From Alphaproteobacteria bacterium (GTDB taxonomy: Bacteria > Pseudomonadota > Alphaproteobacteria > Micropepsales > Micropepsaceae): DNA of 64,000 nucleotides. This document shows positions 25,536-35,549 of this stretch, in pieces; positions within the stretch are counted from its first letter, which is position 1, and every line of letters begins with the position of its first letter. A model generated the notes under the pieces. The model did no database searches. It worked only from the letters and a program-made list of their open reading frames with translations, and was not told where the DNA came from. The stretch covers positions 417,930 to 481,929 of the forward strand of contig JAGOBA010000003.1 in NCBI GenBank assembly GCA_017983635.1, read 5' to 3'. Made by a program: the position numbers and the translations under genes.

Positions 25536-25997
25536 TTAGGCCCGCTTTTCCCATTTTCCGCCGGAGGCTTGTTGCCAATAGGTGACGGCGTGGCCCGATG
25601 CTTTGGCGCGTTTCCATTGCTCGCGAGCGGCATCGAGGGCGGCGGGGTCGCGGCCGTCGAAGATCAGGACGACACGGGCTGCCTCGGCGACCGAACCGGA
25701 CCAATCGTTCGCCTCGGCGCCGTCAACGAAGAAGAGGACCTCGGCGCGGTTGGCGTTGCCAGGGCCCGTCGTGAGCAAGATCGGCTGCTCCGCGGCGTTC
25801 GGGTCGCGATCGAGCGCGTGGGGCAGGAAACTCTCTTCGCGGTAGGTCCACAGGTGCGAGTCGAGCGCAGCGGCGCGCTCGTCGGAACCGGTGCGCACGA
25901 GCGCCTTCCAACCGCGCTCGCGGGTCTTCTCCAGCAGGCCGGGCAGCACGTCTTCGAGTGCCGCCCGCTCCAGATGGTAGAAGAGAACCTCCGTCAC
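25536..25997 (-). CDS. holC: DNA polymerase III subunit chi
   Basis: Chi belongs to the clamp-loader complex and links it to single-strand-binding protein during replication. The 153-residue protein shows the HolC pattern: VLFYHLERAALEDVLPGLLEKT near the start, WKALVRTGSDERAAALDSHLW, SFLPHALDRD, and ILLTTGPGNANRAEVLFFVD in the C-terminal half. It starts with GTG at 25997, abutting the TAG stop of pepA (25998-26000), the classic alphaproteobacterial pepA-holC arrangement, and is probably translated by coupling. No psi-subunit gene is visible nearby. Confidence 0.93.
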   Translation of the reverse strand: MTEVLFYHLERAALEDVLPGLLEKTRERGWKALVRTGSDERAAALDSHLWTYREESFLPHALDRDPNAAEQPILLTTGPGNANRAEVLFFVDGAEANDWSGSVAEAARVVLIFDGRDPAALDAAREQWKRAKASGHAVTYWQQASGGKWEKRA

Positions 25998-27494
25998 CTA
26001 GCCCTCGTAGTGGTCTGCGACGAGGCGGTTAAGCAAGCGGACGCCGAAGCCCGTGGCACCCTTCGGCGTGGAGCCTCGCGCCTCTTCGGCCCAGGCGGTG
26101 CCGGCGATGTCGAGGTGCGCCCAGGGCAGTTTGTTCACGAAGCGTTGGATGAACTGCGCGGCCGTGATCGAGCCGCCAAATTGACCGCCGATATTTTTCA
26201 TGTCGGCGATGGGGCTGTCGATCAGCTTGTCGAAGCGCTCACCCATAGGCATGCGCCACAACTCTTCGCCTTCGGCCTTTCCGGCATGCGCGAGGCGTTC
26301 GGCGAGTTCGTCGTTGTTGGAGAACAGGCCGCCGATTTCGAGACCGAGCGAAACGCGGATCGCGCCGGTCAGGGTCGCGAGGTCGACCATGAACTTGGGC
26401 TTGAAGCGGTTTTGGCAGTACCAAAGCGCGTCGGCGAGTACGAGGCGGCCTTCGGCGTCGGTGTTCAGGATCTCGATCGTTTGGCCGGACATCGATTTGA
26501 CGACATCGCCCGGACGCTGCGCCTTGCCGTCAGGCATGTTCTCGACGAGCCCGCAGATGCCGATGGCGTTGACCTTGGCCTTGCGTCCGGCGAGCGCGTG
26601 CATGAGACCGGTCACGGCGGCGGCGCCGCCCATGTCGTACTTCATCGCTTCCATGCCGGGGCCGGGCTTGAGCGAGATGCCGCCGGTGTCGAAGGTGACG
26701 CCCTTGCCGACGAAAGCGATGGGTTGTGCGTTGCGGTCCCGCGCGCCCTTCCATTGCATGACAAGCAGCTGCGACTCGCGCTCGGAGCCGAGACCCACGC
26801 CCAAGAGCGTGTGCATGCCAAGCTTGGCCATGTCCTTCTCGCCGAGCACTTCGACTTCGAGGCCGAGGTCTTCGAGCTTGCGGGCGCGCTTGGCGAATTC
26901 TTCCGGGTGGAGGACGTTCGGCGGCTCTGTCACCAGATCGCGGGCGAAGAAGATGCCGCGGGCGATGGCTTCGGGGGCACGCCACGCCTTTTTGGCCTCG
27001 GCCGGGTCGGCGCAGCCGATGTTGACCTTGGCCAGCGTCGGCTTGTCGGTTTTCTTCTGGGTGGTGCGGTATTGGTCGAAGCGGTAGCTGCGCAACGTCG
27101 CACCAAGGGCAACGCGAGCGGCCGCCTCCGTTTCCTTGTCGGCCGAAGTCCCTTTGGGTGCGTCGAGCAGGATCGTGACAGCTTTCTCGCCGCTCGTGAG
27201 CAACTTGGCGACCGCGCTCGAACCCAGGCTTTCGGCCGCACTGCCGCTAAAGTTGTCAGCCTTACCAAGTCCGACGGCGACGAGGCGGTCGAGGTCCAGG
27301 CCGGCCGGGGCCAAAAGTTCTGTCACCTGACCTTTGGCGCCGGTGAAGCGGGCGGCTTTGAGGGCGCGGGCGATGGCACCCTTCGACTTCTTGTCGAGTT
27401 GGTCGAGCAGACCCGTCAGGTCGTCGCTTTCCGTGGTGCCTACAACCAGGGCTCCCTCGTCGGGGATTTCGGCCTTCACAAAGTTGATCTGCAT
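25998..27494 (-). CDS. pepA: Leucyl aminopeptidase (M17)
   Basis: A cytosolic di-metal aminopeptidase that removes N-terminal Leu and other residues and, in some bacteria, also binds DNA. The 498-residue length and two-domain layout fit M17. The signature [14 protein letters not shown] lies near residues 341-354. The metal/active-site region includes [20 protein letters not shown] with the catalytic Lys nearby, and [17 protein letters not shown] at 27494 ([11 protein letters not shown]) is preferred to an in-frame alternative nine codons upstream because GAGG lies just before it. The stop abuts holC. The gene is divergent from lptF across 223 nt. Confidence 0.96.
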   Translation of the reverse strand: MQINFVKAEIPDEGALVVGTTESDDLTGLLDQLDKKSKGAIARALKAARFTGAKGQVTELLAPAGLDLDRLVAVGLGKADNFSGSAAESLGSSAVAKLLTSGEKAVTILLDAPKGTSADKETEAAARVALGATLRSYRFDQYRTTQKKTDKPTLAKVNIGCADPAEAKKAWRAPEAIARGIFFARDLVTEPPNVLHPEEFAKRARKLEDLGLEVEVLGEKDMAKLGMHTLLGVGLGSERESQLLVMQWKGARDRNAQPIAFVGKGVTFDTGGISLKPGPGMEAMKYDMGGAAAVTGLMHALAGRKAKVNAIGICGLVENMPDGKAQRPGDVVKSMSGQTIEILNTDAEGRLVLADALWYCQNRFKPKFMVDLATLTGAIRVSLGLEIGGLFSNNDELAERLAHAGKAEGEELWRMPMGERFDKLIDSPIADMKNIGGQFGGSITAAQFIQRFVNKLPWAHLDIAGTAWAEEARGSTPKGATGFGVRLLNRLVADHYEG

Positions 27495-27717
27495 GACCTC
27501 GTTATCTCTTAACGGAAACAAAAACTGGGGTTAGGGTCTCGGCGATTGCGTGGGCGGCGCGGCTGGTTTATCCGCTTGGCTGACAGTTGCGACCGGCGTT
27601 GATTCACCAGGCGAATTGGCGGACTGGTGGGAAAGACAGGCGCGGGCGTTGTACCGGGCCAATAGCGTGTTGTGAAGCGGTCGCGCTTAGCGGCCATGTA
27701 AGGTGGCTTGGAGCCTC

Positions 27718-28848
27718 ATGTCCGGAATTCAGAGCTATATGTTCCGGCAGATCGGCGGCCCGCTTTTGTTCTTCACGTTCGTGCTGACCGGCGTCGTCTG
27801 GCTATCGCAGTCGCTGCGCATGCTCGATCTGGTCATCAACCAGAGCCAGTCGGCCGCGACGTACATCTACCTGACGCTGCTCGCCCTGCCCCAACTGATG
27901 GCGCTGATCTTGCCGTTCGCACTTTTCCTGGCGGTGCTCTACGCGCTCAACCGACTCTATGTCGAGAGCGAGTTGGTGGTGCTTTGGGCGGCGGGTTTCA
28001 GCCGCTGGGTTGTCGCAGGGCCGGTGCTCGTGGTCGCGATCGTGGCGACGATCGTTTGTTATCTCTTCAACTTGGTGGTGATGCCCGCAGGCATGCGAGA
28101 GATGAAGGACCGCGTGTTTGAGATCCGCGCCGATCTGGTCAATACGTTCGTGCGCGAAGGCTCGTTCACGAATCCGATCACGGGGCTCACAGTCTATGTC
28201 GGCGAGAACAACCCGGGCGGCGATATTCGCGGGATCCTCGTGCATGATGCGCGCAACCCGAAAGGCATTGCCACGTACATGGCGCAGCGCGGCTTGCTCG
28301 CCAGCACGCCGAGCGGCCCGCGCCTGATCATGATGGAAGGCAACGTACAGTGGCTCGAGGGCGGTGAAGGGCGGCTGAAGGTTCTGAACTTTGAGAAGTA
28401 TACGTTCGACTTAGGGCAGTTCGACAAGCAGCGCGACACACGGGTGGCCGAAGCGAGCGAACGATATTTGGGCGAACTGCTGCATCCCGAGAAGGCTGTG
28501 ACGGAGAAGCAGCGGCGGAAGTTTTACTCGGAAGCACATAGCCGGTTGAGCACGCCGCTTTACTGCGTCGTCTTCGCGCTGATCGGAATCCTCGCGCTCA
28601 TTGGCGGCAATTTCAACCGGCGTGGCTATGGCGGTCGCATAGCTTTGGCGATGGGTGCAGTGCTCGCGGCGCGGATGCCGGGCTTTGCGATCCAACAGGC
28701 GGTGAACAACTCGCCGGACCTCGCGCCGTTGCTCTACGTTTGGCCGCTGCTTTGGGTCGCCGGATTGTTGTTCATGCTCGCTTTCCCAGGTTTTGACCGG
28801 CTCAGGCGCGGATCGATAGCGCCTCTCGCGCCAGAGCCTGCGCAATGA
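27718..28848 (+). CDS. lptF: LPS export ABC transporter permease LptF
   Basis: LptF and LptG form the inner-membrane permease of the LptB2FG transporter that extracts LPS toward the outer membrane. The 376-residue protein has the YjgP/YjgQ layout: N-terminal membrane helices (FFTFVLTGVVWLSQSLRMLD, ALPQLMALILPFALFLAVLY), a periplasmic beta-jellyroll in the middle (FTNPITGLTVYVGENNPGGD, KGIATYMAQRG), and C-terminal helices. GGAG precedes the chosen ATG. Its TGA overlaps the lptG ATG by 4 nt, so translation is coupled. lptB, lptA and lptC are not in this window. Confidence 0.95.
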   Translation: MSGIQSYMFRQIGGPLLFFTFVLTGVVWLSQSLRMLDLVINQSQSAATYIYLTLLALPQLMALILPFALFLAVLYALNRLYVESELVVLWAAGFSRWVVAGPVLVVAIVATIVCYLFNLVVMPAGMREMKDRVFEIRADLVNTFVREGSFTNPITGLTVYVGENNPGGDIRGILVHDARNPKGIATYMAQRGLLASTPSGPRLIMMEGNVQWLEGGEGRLKVLNFEKYTFDLGQFDKQRDTRVAEASERYLGELLHPEKAVTEKQRRKFYSEAHSRLSTPLYCVVFALIGILALIGGNFNRRGYGGRIALAMGAVLAARMPGFAIQQAVNNSPDLAPLLYVWPLLWVAGLLFMLAFPGFDRLRRGSIAPLAPEPAQ

Positions 28849-29939
28849 ACCTGAGTTGGACCCTATCGCGGTATCTCGCGACGCAGTTTGCGTTGAGCGT
28901 GCTCACGATATTCGGCGTCTGTGTGACACTGGGATTCGTAATCGACATCGTCGAATTGCTGAATCGCACCGCAGGCAAGGATGCCGTTCCGCTTTGGACG
29001 ATCATCGGGATGGCGCTGTTGAAGCTGCCGAATCTCACTGAAAAGATGATGCCGTTTGCCGTCCTGTTTGGCGCGATTTGGTGCTTTGCGCGAATGACGC
29101 GCAGCCAAGAACTGGTGATAGCGCGCGCGTCGGGCGTTTCGGCGTGGCTGTTCTTGGCACCGGCTCTGGTCGTGTCCCTGTTGATCGGGATCTTCATGAC
29201 GACGGCGTATAACCCGTTCGCCGCGCGCCTGATTTCACGCTACGAGGAACTTGAAGCGCGGTACATCCGCGGCCGATCTTCCTTGCTTGCCGTTTCGAGC
29301 AACGGCCTCTGGCTTCGCCAGGGCGATGAAAAAGGCCAGACGGTAATTCACGCACTCCGTGTGTCGGACAGCGGGCTGAAACTACAGGACGTGATCCTGT
29401 TCATCTACGAGGGCAAGGACCTCTTTCGCGGCCGAATCGACGCGAAGGCTGCCGCACTCCAAAAGGAGAAATGGCACCTTGAACGCGCCTGGGTTACGGG
29501 TCCGGACCGTCCAGCTGTGTTCTATCCGTCACTCGACGTCAAAACGTCGTTAACTCCGAACCAAATTCAAGAAAGCTTTGCAACCCCAGATACTATCGCA
29601 TTTTGGGACCTTCCCGCCTTCATTGCGCAAGCCGAGGGGGCGGGCTTTTCGGCAACAAAACATAGGCTCCACTACCACGCTTTGCTTGCGGGGCCGGTGC
29701 TCTTATGCGCTATGATCTTTGTGGCGGCGGCATTCTCGCTAAGGCTGGCGCGTCTTGGGGGGGCTGCGAGGCTCATTCTCTCAGGCGTACTGACGGGGTT
29801 CCTGTTGTACTTCTTCACGGACGTGACTCACGCCCTGGGGGTATCCGGGATCGTTCCCGTAGCCTTGGCGGCGTGGGCGCCCGCGACGACTGCATTGTTG
29901 CTTGGTATGGCGTCTTTGTTCAATCAGGAGGATGGATGA
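28845..29939 (+). CDS. lptG: LPS export ABC transporter permease LptG
   Basis: The second permease subunit of the LPS transporter, paralogous to LptF. The 364-residue protein starts MNLSWTLSRYLATQFALSVL, typical for LptG, and shows the GxRxxxK-like coupling region near KLPNLTEKMMPFAVLFGAIW, a periplasmic domain (LLAVSSNGLWLRQGDEKGQT) and C-terminal helices (HYHALLAGPVLLCAMIFVAA). It overlaps lptF by 4 nt upstream and lptD by 4 nt downstream (ATGA at both), so three export genes are translated in tandem. The three-gene order is common in Alphaproteobacteria. Confidence 0.95.
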   Translation: MNLSWTLSRYLATQFALSVLTIFGVCVTLGFVIDIVELLNRTAGKDAVPLWTIIGMALLKLPNLTEKMMPFAVLFGAIWCFARMTRSQELVIARASGVSAWLFLAPALVVSLLIGIFMTTAYNPFAARLISRYEELEARYIRGRSSLLAVSSNGLWLRQGDEKGQTVIHALRVSDSGLKLQDVILFIYEGKDLFRGRIDAKAAALQKEKWHLERAWVTGPDRPAVFYPSLDVKTSLTPNQIQESFATPDTIAFWDLPAFIAQAEGAGFSATKHRLHYHALLAGPVLLCAMIFVAAAFSLRLARLGGAARLILSGVLTGFLLYFFTDVTHALGVSGIVPVALAAWAPATTALLLGMASLFNQEDG

Positions 29940-32131
29940 CGGTCGCGTATCGCCTCATCACCACCCTCCTTGCCGTTTGCTGCTCAGCTTCGCTCGCGGC
30001 CGCGTCTGGTCATGCGTCGTCGGTCGTGCTTGGCCTGCGCCTGGCCGATGCTCCCACTGGTGCGCCAAGCGCCACGTCGGCCGGCGAGAAGAAGCAGGAA
30101 GTTCTAATTCGTGCCGACAAGATGACCTACGACGCGAACACCAATGTCGTGACCGCCGAGGGCAATGTCGAAGTCACGTACGGACCACGGACGCTGCTCG
30201 CGGAAAAACTCTCCTACAATCAACAGACCCGGGTTGTTATCGCGGAGGGCAACGCGACGATCCGCGAGGCAAACGGGACGACGCTGTCGGGCAATCGCAT
30301 CGAAGTCACCGACGATATGCGCGACGGCATCATCGAGAGCATGAACGTGGTGATAGCGGGGCGCGGCCATCTCGCCGCCGCACGCGCGACGCGGAGCGGT
30401 GGAACGACGCTGACGCTCGAGAAGGCCGCCTACACGACTTGCAAACCCTGCAAGGAAGAGCCCGCGAAGGCACCCACCTGGCAGATTAAAGCGTTTCGCG
30501 TGATCTACAATCAGGAGAAGGCACGCGTCGAGTACGAGGACGCGTTCTTCGAAGTGTTCGGCGTCCCGATCCTGTATATGCCCTACTTCTCGCACTCCGA
30601 CCCGGAAGCGCCGCGACAGTCGGGTTTCCTTGTCCCGGGGATCGGACATTCGACCGACATCGGCTACTTCCTCGAAGTTCCGTACTACTTCGCCTTGGAT
30701 CCGAGCTACGACTTATTGCTCGCCCCAGTTTACACTGAGAATGATGGTCCACTTTTGAAGGGCGAGTGGCGGCAGCGGACGGAAACTGGCTCCTATAACA
30801 TTCAGGCCAGTGGACGATACGGCGAGGGACGCGACCGCTTTGGCGCGGAATTCGGTGACGAAACGCTGCAGGGTCACGTGTTCGGCCGCGGACGGTTCCA
30901 ACTCGATGAGGTTTGGCGGTGGGGCTACGACGCGCAGCTGACGTCGAATGACACTTACCTGAAGCGGTACGATATCTCGTCACTTGACCGGCTTGAGAAC
31001 AACCTGTTCATCGAAGGGATCGACGGTCGCTCCTATGCAGCGGTGAACGGCTGGTTTTTTCAGGGCCTGCGCGAAACAGACGACCCGGGATTGACACCGC
31101 TTGTGCTCCCTTTGGTCGAGCTTGAGTACGTGCCGGACGAAACGGTTCTGGGCGGGCGATTCTCATTGGTCGGCAACGCTCTTTATCTCTATCGCGGCGA
31201 GGGTCGCGATACGGCGCGGGTCTCGACGACGGCGGCGTGGAAGTTGCCCGTGACGACACCGGGAGGTCACCTGCTGACCTTCTTCGCAAACCTGCGGGCG
31301 GATGCCTATCATGTAACCGACACGGGGGTGAGCGGCACGGATGAGGAGACGGTCGGACGAGTGTTGCCTTCGGCTGGCGTCGAGTGGCGATATCCGTTGG
31401 TTCGCACAGATTGGGGCTGGAAGCAGATCATCGAGCCGGTCGTGCAGGTGATCGGCGCACCCTATGGTGGCAACCCGGACGAAATTCCGAACGAGGACAG
31501 CGCGAGCTTTGAGTTTGACGAGACCAATCTGTTCTCGTTCAACAAATTCCCGGGGCTCGACAGGTGGGAGACCGGTCCGCGTGTGAACGCCGGTATTCGC
31601 GCCGCCGCCTACTTCGACGAAGGGTTCGCCGAGGCGATGATTGGGCAGACCTATCGGTTTCACGAAGACAATGCCTTCTCGGAACAGTCGGGGCTGCGTA
31701 ACCAGCAATCCGACTATGTGGGACGCTTGACGATCCAGCCGGATGGCAACATTCGGTTGGTTCATCGATTCCGAATCGACCAGTCGGCGTTCCGCTTCGA
31801 GCGCAACGAGGTTTATGCCGAAGCGTTCGATCCAAATTTCTATTCTTTGAAGGCGGGCTATTTGCTCCTGGAGCCCGACCCTCTGATTCCACAACAACGC
31901 GAAGAAGTGTCGCTCGCCACGAGCATTCGCGCGATCGACTATTTCTGGTTCCGAGCCTCAGGGCGGCGAGATCTCGCGGACGACCAGATGATCGAGAGCA
32001 AGGTCGGGTTGTCTTATGAGGACGACTGCGCCGAGTTCGGCATCGACTTCCGCCGCCGGTTCACGCGTGACCGCGACATCGAGCCGTCCAGTTCGTTTCT
32101 GTTCACGTTCCGCCTCAAAGGCGTGAATTAA
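29936..32131 (+). CDS. lptD: LPS-assembly protein LptD
   Basis: LptD is the outer-membrane barrel that, with LptE, inserts LPS into the outer leaflet. The 731-residue protein has a signal peptide (residues about 1-25, ending SLAAASGHA), an N-terminal OstA/jellyroll domain (about 50-190: VLIRADKMTYDANTNVVTAE, GPRTLLAEKLSYNQQTRVVI) and a C-terminal barrel with alternating aromatic strands ending SSFLFTFRLKGVN. CxxC-like Cys in TTCKPCKEEP and a C-terminal DDCAEFG Cys may supply interdomain disulfides, though fewer than in Escherichia coli. ATG at 29936 overlaps the lptG stop and is preceded by GGAGGATGG; the longer upstream frame is spurious. Confidence 0.96.
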   Translation: MTVAYRLITTLLAVCCSASLAAASGHASSVVLGLRLADAPTGAPSATSAGEKKQEVLIRADKMTYDANTNVVTAEGNVEVTYGPRTLLAEKLSYNQQTRVVIAEGNATIREANGTTLSGNRIEVTDDMRDGIIESMNVVIAGRGHLAAARATRSGGTTLTLEKAAYTTCKPCKEEPAKAPTWQIKAFRVIYNQEKARVEYEDAFFEVFGVPILYMPYFSHSDPEAPRQSGFLVPGIGHSTDIGYFLEVPYYFALDPSYDLLLAPVYTENDGPLLKGEWRQRTETGSYNIQASGRYGEGRDRFGAEFGDETLQGHVFGRGRFQLDEVWRWGYDAQLTSNDTYLKRYDISSLDRLENNLFIEGIDGRSYAAVNGWFFQGLRETDDPGLTPLVLPLVELEYVPDETVLGGRFSLVGNALYLYRGEGRDTARVSTTAAWKLPVTTPGGHLLTFFANLRADAYHVTDTGVSGTDEETVGRVLPSAGVEWRYPLVRTDWGWKQIIEPVVQVIGAPYGGNPDEIPNEDSASFEFDETNLFSFNKFPGLDRWETGPRVNAGIRAAAYFDEGFAEAMIGQTYRFHEDNAFSEQSGLRNQQSDYVGRLTIQPDGNIRLVHRFRIDQSAFRFERNEVYAEAFDPNFYSLKAGYLLLEPDPLIPQQREEVSLATSIRAIDYFWFRASGRRDLADDQMIESKVGLSYEDDCAEFGIDFRRRFTRDRDIEPSSSFLFTFRLKGVN

Positions 32132-32280
32132 GGCGCAATTGGGGCACCCAGCCCCTGTCGGCGTCCACCATTGATCGCGGCGGGGAAGTGGTTATTCTCC
32201 CGGACGTTGTGACGGTCTTGCGGGGTTGAGTCTCGCTTCCCAGCCGGATCGTCTCTTGCTCTCGTTTCTTGGAAAGTACG

Positions 32281-33669
32281 ATGTCCCCTCGTCGTTCGGT
32301 TGGCGCGTTCCGTTTTACCGCCGTTGTCGCTTCTCTGGTCTTTTTGGCGCTGGGTGTTTGGGGTGATCATTCCAATGCCGCGGGCGCGACCAAGGAGCCC
32401 ACGACGATGCGCGCGGCTGCGGTCGTCAACGACGTCATCATTTCAACCTATGACCTCGACCAGCGGATCAAACTCGTTCTGGTGACGTCCGGCTCGCAAA
32501 ACAACGATGCGGTGAAGCGCCTACGGCCGCAGGTGCTGCGGCAGCTGGTCGACGAACTGCTGCAGCTTCAAGAGGCGCAGAAGTACAACGTCAAGATCAC
32601 GCAGGAGGATCTCGACAAGAACTTCAAGCGCATCGCCCAGCAGAACAACATCAGCGTCGACCAGATCTTCAAGATGCTCGACGAGAACAATATCTCACGG
32701 TCGACGCTGCAAACGCAGATTAAAGCCGACCTCGCCTGGCAAAGGTTAATTCAGCAGCGGTTGGCACCGCGCGTTACCGTGTCGGACGAAGAAATCGATG
32801 CAGCCTACCTGCAGGCTCAAGCATCTTCGCAGCAGACGCAGTATCTCGTGTCGGAAATTTTCATCGGTGTCGACACGCCCGAGGCGGAAGAACAGGCGAA
32901 GCAAAACATTCAGAGCATCCTCAGCCAGCTTCGGTCCGGGGCCACCTTCTCGGCGATCGCGCGTCAGTTCAGTCAGTCCGCCTCCGCGACGAACGGCGGC
33001 GATATCGGTTGGGTCACCGAAGGAGACCTCGCGGCGTCCGTGGCGAGCACTGTTAAGGGCCTGGCGCCAGGTGCCATCTCAGAGCCAATCCGCGCGGCAG
33101 GCGGCTACTATGTGGTCGGCGTCAGAGAGAAGCGGCTGTCTGCCGGCTCGAAGGAACAGCCGGTTGCTGCCGCCCCTAAACCCCAAGCGGCGCAGAAGAT
33201 GAAGTCGACACTGACCCTCGCGCGAATTTCGATCCCGTTGCCTCAGGGCGCATCAAAGGCGAAGGAGGATCAAATCCGGCAGACATCGATGGAGTTGTAC
33301 CGTTCGATCAACGGCTGTTCGACGGCAGGAGCGGTCGCGAAATCTCGTGGCGCGAAGTTCGACACGATCGGACAAATGTCCGTGGCCGAAATGGCGCCGC
33401 AGTTCGTCAAGATTCTCGAGCAAACGCCGAATGGCCGCTCTACCCCGCCATTGCGCGGCGCCGGCGGCGTGGAGATGTTCGTCATTTGCGCTGGTGGCAT
33501 GGTTCCGGCCGCGCAGGTCGGTGGCGGCGGACCGGCGGTCAGTACTTCGAAGGAAGTCACCAAGGAAGAGATCGAAAACCGCCTCTTCAATCAGGAACTT
33601 TCGATGTTGGCGCGGCGTTATCTGCGCGATTTGCGACGCGACGCGACGATCGAGATGCGGGACAATTAG
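32281..33669 (+). CDS. surA: Periplasmic chaperone / peptidyl-prolyl isomerase SurA
   Basis: SurA escorts unfolded outer-membrane proteins through the periplasm. This 462-residue version has a signal peptide (about residues 1-38, ending NAAGA), a SurA N-terminal chaperone domain (AAVVNDVIISTYDLDQRIKL; QVLRQLVDELLQLQEAQKYN) and a parvulin domain around 190-290 with FSAIARQFSQSASATNGGDI and GAISEPIRAAGGYYVVGV. A second, degenerate C-terminal parvulin-like region follows. Start: ATG at 32281 has GGAAAG upstream; an earlier in-frame start is only four codons away. It sits between lptD (149 nt) and pdxA (6 nt), the usual order. Confidence 0.93.
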   Translation: MSPRRSVGAFRFTAVVASLVFLALGVWGDHSNAAGATKEPTTMRAAAVVNDVIISTYDLDQRIKLVLVTSGSQNNDAVKRLRPQVLRQLVDELLQLQEAQKYNVKITQEDLDKNFKRIAQQNNISVDQIFKMLDENNISRSTLQTQIKADLAWQRLIQQRLAPRVTVSDEEIDAAYLQAQASSQQTQYLVSEIFIGVDTPEAEEQAKQNIQSILSQLRSGATFSAIARQFSQSASATNGGDIGWVTEGDLAASVASTVKGLAPGAISEPIRAAGGYYVVGVREKRLSAGSKEQPVAAAPKPQAAQKMKSTLTLARISIPLPQGASKAKEDQIRQTSMELYRSINGCSTAGAVAKSRGAKFDTIGQMSVAEMAPQFVKILEQTPNGRSTPPLRGAGGVEMFVICAGGMVPAAQVGGGGPAVSTSKEVTKEEIENRLFNQELSMLARRYLRDLRRDATIEMRDN

Positions 33670-33675
33670 AGGCCA

Positions 33676-34686
33676 ATGGGGGTAAAGGCGCAGCCACTTG
33701 CGCTGACCATGGGTGAGCCGGCTGGTATCGGCGGCGAAATAGCGATCAAAGCTTGGCATGCGCCGGACGGGCGGCCCGTTCCGGCGTTTGTCGTTTTTGG
33801 CGACCCCGATTGGCTCAGGGCGGAGGCGCATCGCATCCGCAGCCATCAACGGATCATCGAGGTCGCGTCCGTTGCCGAGGGCGGTGAGCGCTTCTTTGAG
33901 GGTGTCCCGGTTCTGCCGGTGCGCTTGAAGGTAAAGGTGGTCCCAGGTGTCGCCGACGCCAAAAACGGGCAAGCCGTCATTGACGCGATCGAGCAGGCGG
34001 TCTCCCAAGCTCAAAGCGGCGCTGCGAGCGGGGTTGTCACGAACCCGATTCACAAGGCGACGCTCTACGGCGCCGGGTTCAAGTTTCCAGGACATACCGA
34101 GTACCTGGCATCGCTATGCGCTGGCTCCACGCCGGTGATGATGCTGGCAATTTCGGGGCTACGCGTTGTGCCGGTGACGGTGCACCTGTCGTTGGGCGAG
34201 GCGGTGCGGAGCTTGACCACTGAGGCCATTATTGCGGCGGCGACAACAACGGCCAAAGCGCTTGCGAAGGATTTTGGGGTGGGACGGCCGCGGCTTGCGA
34301 TTGCGGCGCTGAACCCTCATGCGGGGGAAAGTGGCGCACTTGGCACCGAGGAGCAGACCGTGATCTCTCCCGCCGTCAGTGCCCTTGCGGCGCAAGGCAT
34401 CGATGTGAAGGGGCCCCTACCCGCCGACACGCTGTTTCACGCGGCCGCCCGTGCGCGTTACGACGCGGTGATTTGCATGTATCACGACCAGGCGCTGATC
34501 CCGCTTAAGACATTGGACTTTGCCGGCGGGGTAAATGTCACGTTGGGCCTGCCGATCGTGCGAACGTCGCCGGATCATGGCACAGCCTTCGATATCGCGG
34601 GGCGGGACCGTGCGGATCCGTCGAGCTTGCTGGCCGCGCTGCGCATGGCCGAGCGGATTGCGCTGCAGCGCGCCGCCAGCGCATGA
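33676..34686 (+). CDS. pdxA: 4-hydroxythreonine-4-phosphate dehydrogenase
   Basis: PdxA oxidises 4-phosphohydroxy-L-threonine with NAD in the DXP-dependent pyridoxal-phosphate pathway. The 336-residue protein shows the opening [20 protein letters not shown], the metal/substrate motifs [20 protein letters not shown] (metal His), [11 protein letters not shown], and [16 protein letters not shown] (metal His/Asp), and the C-terminal [14 protein letters not shown]. It starts 6 nt after surA and overlaps rsmA by 4 nt (ATGA), the conserved surA-pdxA-ksgA order. Confidence 0.97.
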   Translation: MGVKAQPLALTMGEPAGIGGEIAIKAWHAPDGRPVPAFVVFGDPDWLRAEAHRIRSHQRIIEVASVAEGGERFFEGVPVLPVRLKVKVVPGVADAKNGQAVIDAIEQAVSQAQSGAASGVVTNPIHKATLYGAGFKFPGHTEYLASLCAGSTPVMMLAISGLRVVPVTVHLSLGEAVRSLTTEAIIAAATTTAKALAKDFGVGRPRLAIAALNPHAGESGALGTEEQTVISPAVSALAAQGIDVKGPLPADTLFHAAARARYDAVICMYHDQALIPLKTLDFAGGVNVTLGLPIVRTSPDHGTAFDIAGRDRADPSSLLAALRMAERIALQRAASA

Positions 34687-35549
34687 GTTCCGACGACGGC
34701 TTGCCGCCGCTCCGCGAGGTGATTGCGCAGCTGGGGCTTAGCGCGCGACGCTCGCTCGGGCAGAATTTTCTCTTTGATCTCAATTTGACCCGCCGGATCG
34801 CCCGGGAGGCGGGACCGCTTGCCGGCAAGACCGTGATCGAGATCGGGCCTGGTCCCGGCGGGTTGACGCGCGCCTTGCTCGCCGAGGGGGCACAACGCGT
34901 TGTCGCAATCGAGCGTGACGACCGGTGCCTCCCTGCGCTCGAGCAGATTTCCCAGGCGTTCGGTGGGCGGCTCTCGGTCGTGTCCGCCGATGCGACGCGC
35001 ATTGACGAGGTGACGCTGCTGCAGCCCGGCGAGCCGGCGCTGGTGGTGGCGAACCTGCCCTACAATGTCGCGACGGTCCTGCTGGTCGACTGGCTTACCG
35101 TTGAGCGCTGGCCACCATGGTACCAGGGGCTCACGCTAATGTTTCAGCGCGAGGTGGCGGAGCGAATCGTCGCCAAGCCCCGCACGCATGCCTATGGGCG
35201 GTTGTCGGTGATCAGCCAGTGGCGGACCGCGCCGCGGATCATGTTCGACGTCCATCGCAGCGCCTTCACACCGGCGCCGAAGGTCACCTCCAGCGTCGTT
35301 CGGTTCGATCTGTTGGCGACGCCGCGCGGCGAGGCGTTGCCGGGGCTGATGGAGCGCGTGACGGCGGCGGCGTTCGGGCAGCGGCGGAAGATGCTGCGAT
35401 CGAGCCTGAAATCGCTTGGCGCCTTCAGCGACGCGCTGTTGGCCGAAGCGGAGATCGACCCGACTGCGCGGGCGGAGGAGATACCGGTCGAAGGTTTTGC
35501 GGCGCTCGCGCGGGCGCTCTTACGCCATCAAGGTGCGGACAAAGTCTGA
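34683..35549 (+). CDS. rsmA: 16S rRNA (adenine(1518)-N(6)/adenine(1519)-N(6))-dimethyltransferase
   Basis: RsmA (KsgA) dimethylates two adjacent adenines near the 3' end of 16S rRNA using S-adenosylmethionine, a late checkpoint in 30S assembly. The 288-residue protein has the family opening [14 protein letters not shown], the SAM loop [16 protein letters not shown], and the catalytic NLPYNVAT motif, then the helical RNA-binding tail. It overlaps pdxA by 4 nt and is the last gene of this plus-strand operon. Its 3' end overlaps the convergent gmk gene by 30 nt. Confidence 0.97.
   Translation: MSSDDGLPPLREVIAQLGLSARRSLGQNFLFDLNLTRRIAREAGPLAGKTVIEIGPGPGGLTRALLAEGAQRVVAIERDDRCLPALEQISQAFGGRLSVVSADATRIDEVTLLQPGEPALVVANLPYNVATVLLVDWLTVERWPPWYQGLTLMFQREVAERIVAKPRTHAYGRLSVISQWRTAPRIMFDVHRSAFTPAPKVTSSVVRFDLLATPRGEALPGLMERVTAAAFGQRRKMLRSSLKSLGAFSDALLAEAEIDPTARAEEIPVEGFAALARALLRHQGADKV

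Noticed and set aside
24360..27512. A 1050-codon open frame on the plus strand opposite the TPR, holC and pepA genes
   Set aside because: It is antisense to three well-supported genes, has no family resemblance, overlaps another small gene in a different frame, and is explained by high GC at third positions removing stop codons on the opposite strand.
32141..32155. Small GGGGC/GCCCC hairpin after lptD
   Set aside because: The 5-bp stem with no T-run is too weak to call a terminator, and surA probably continues the operon.
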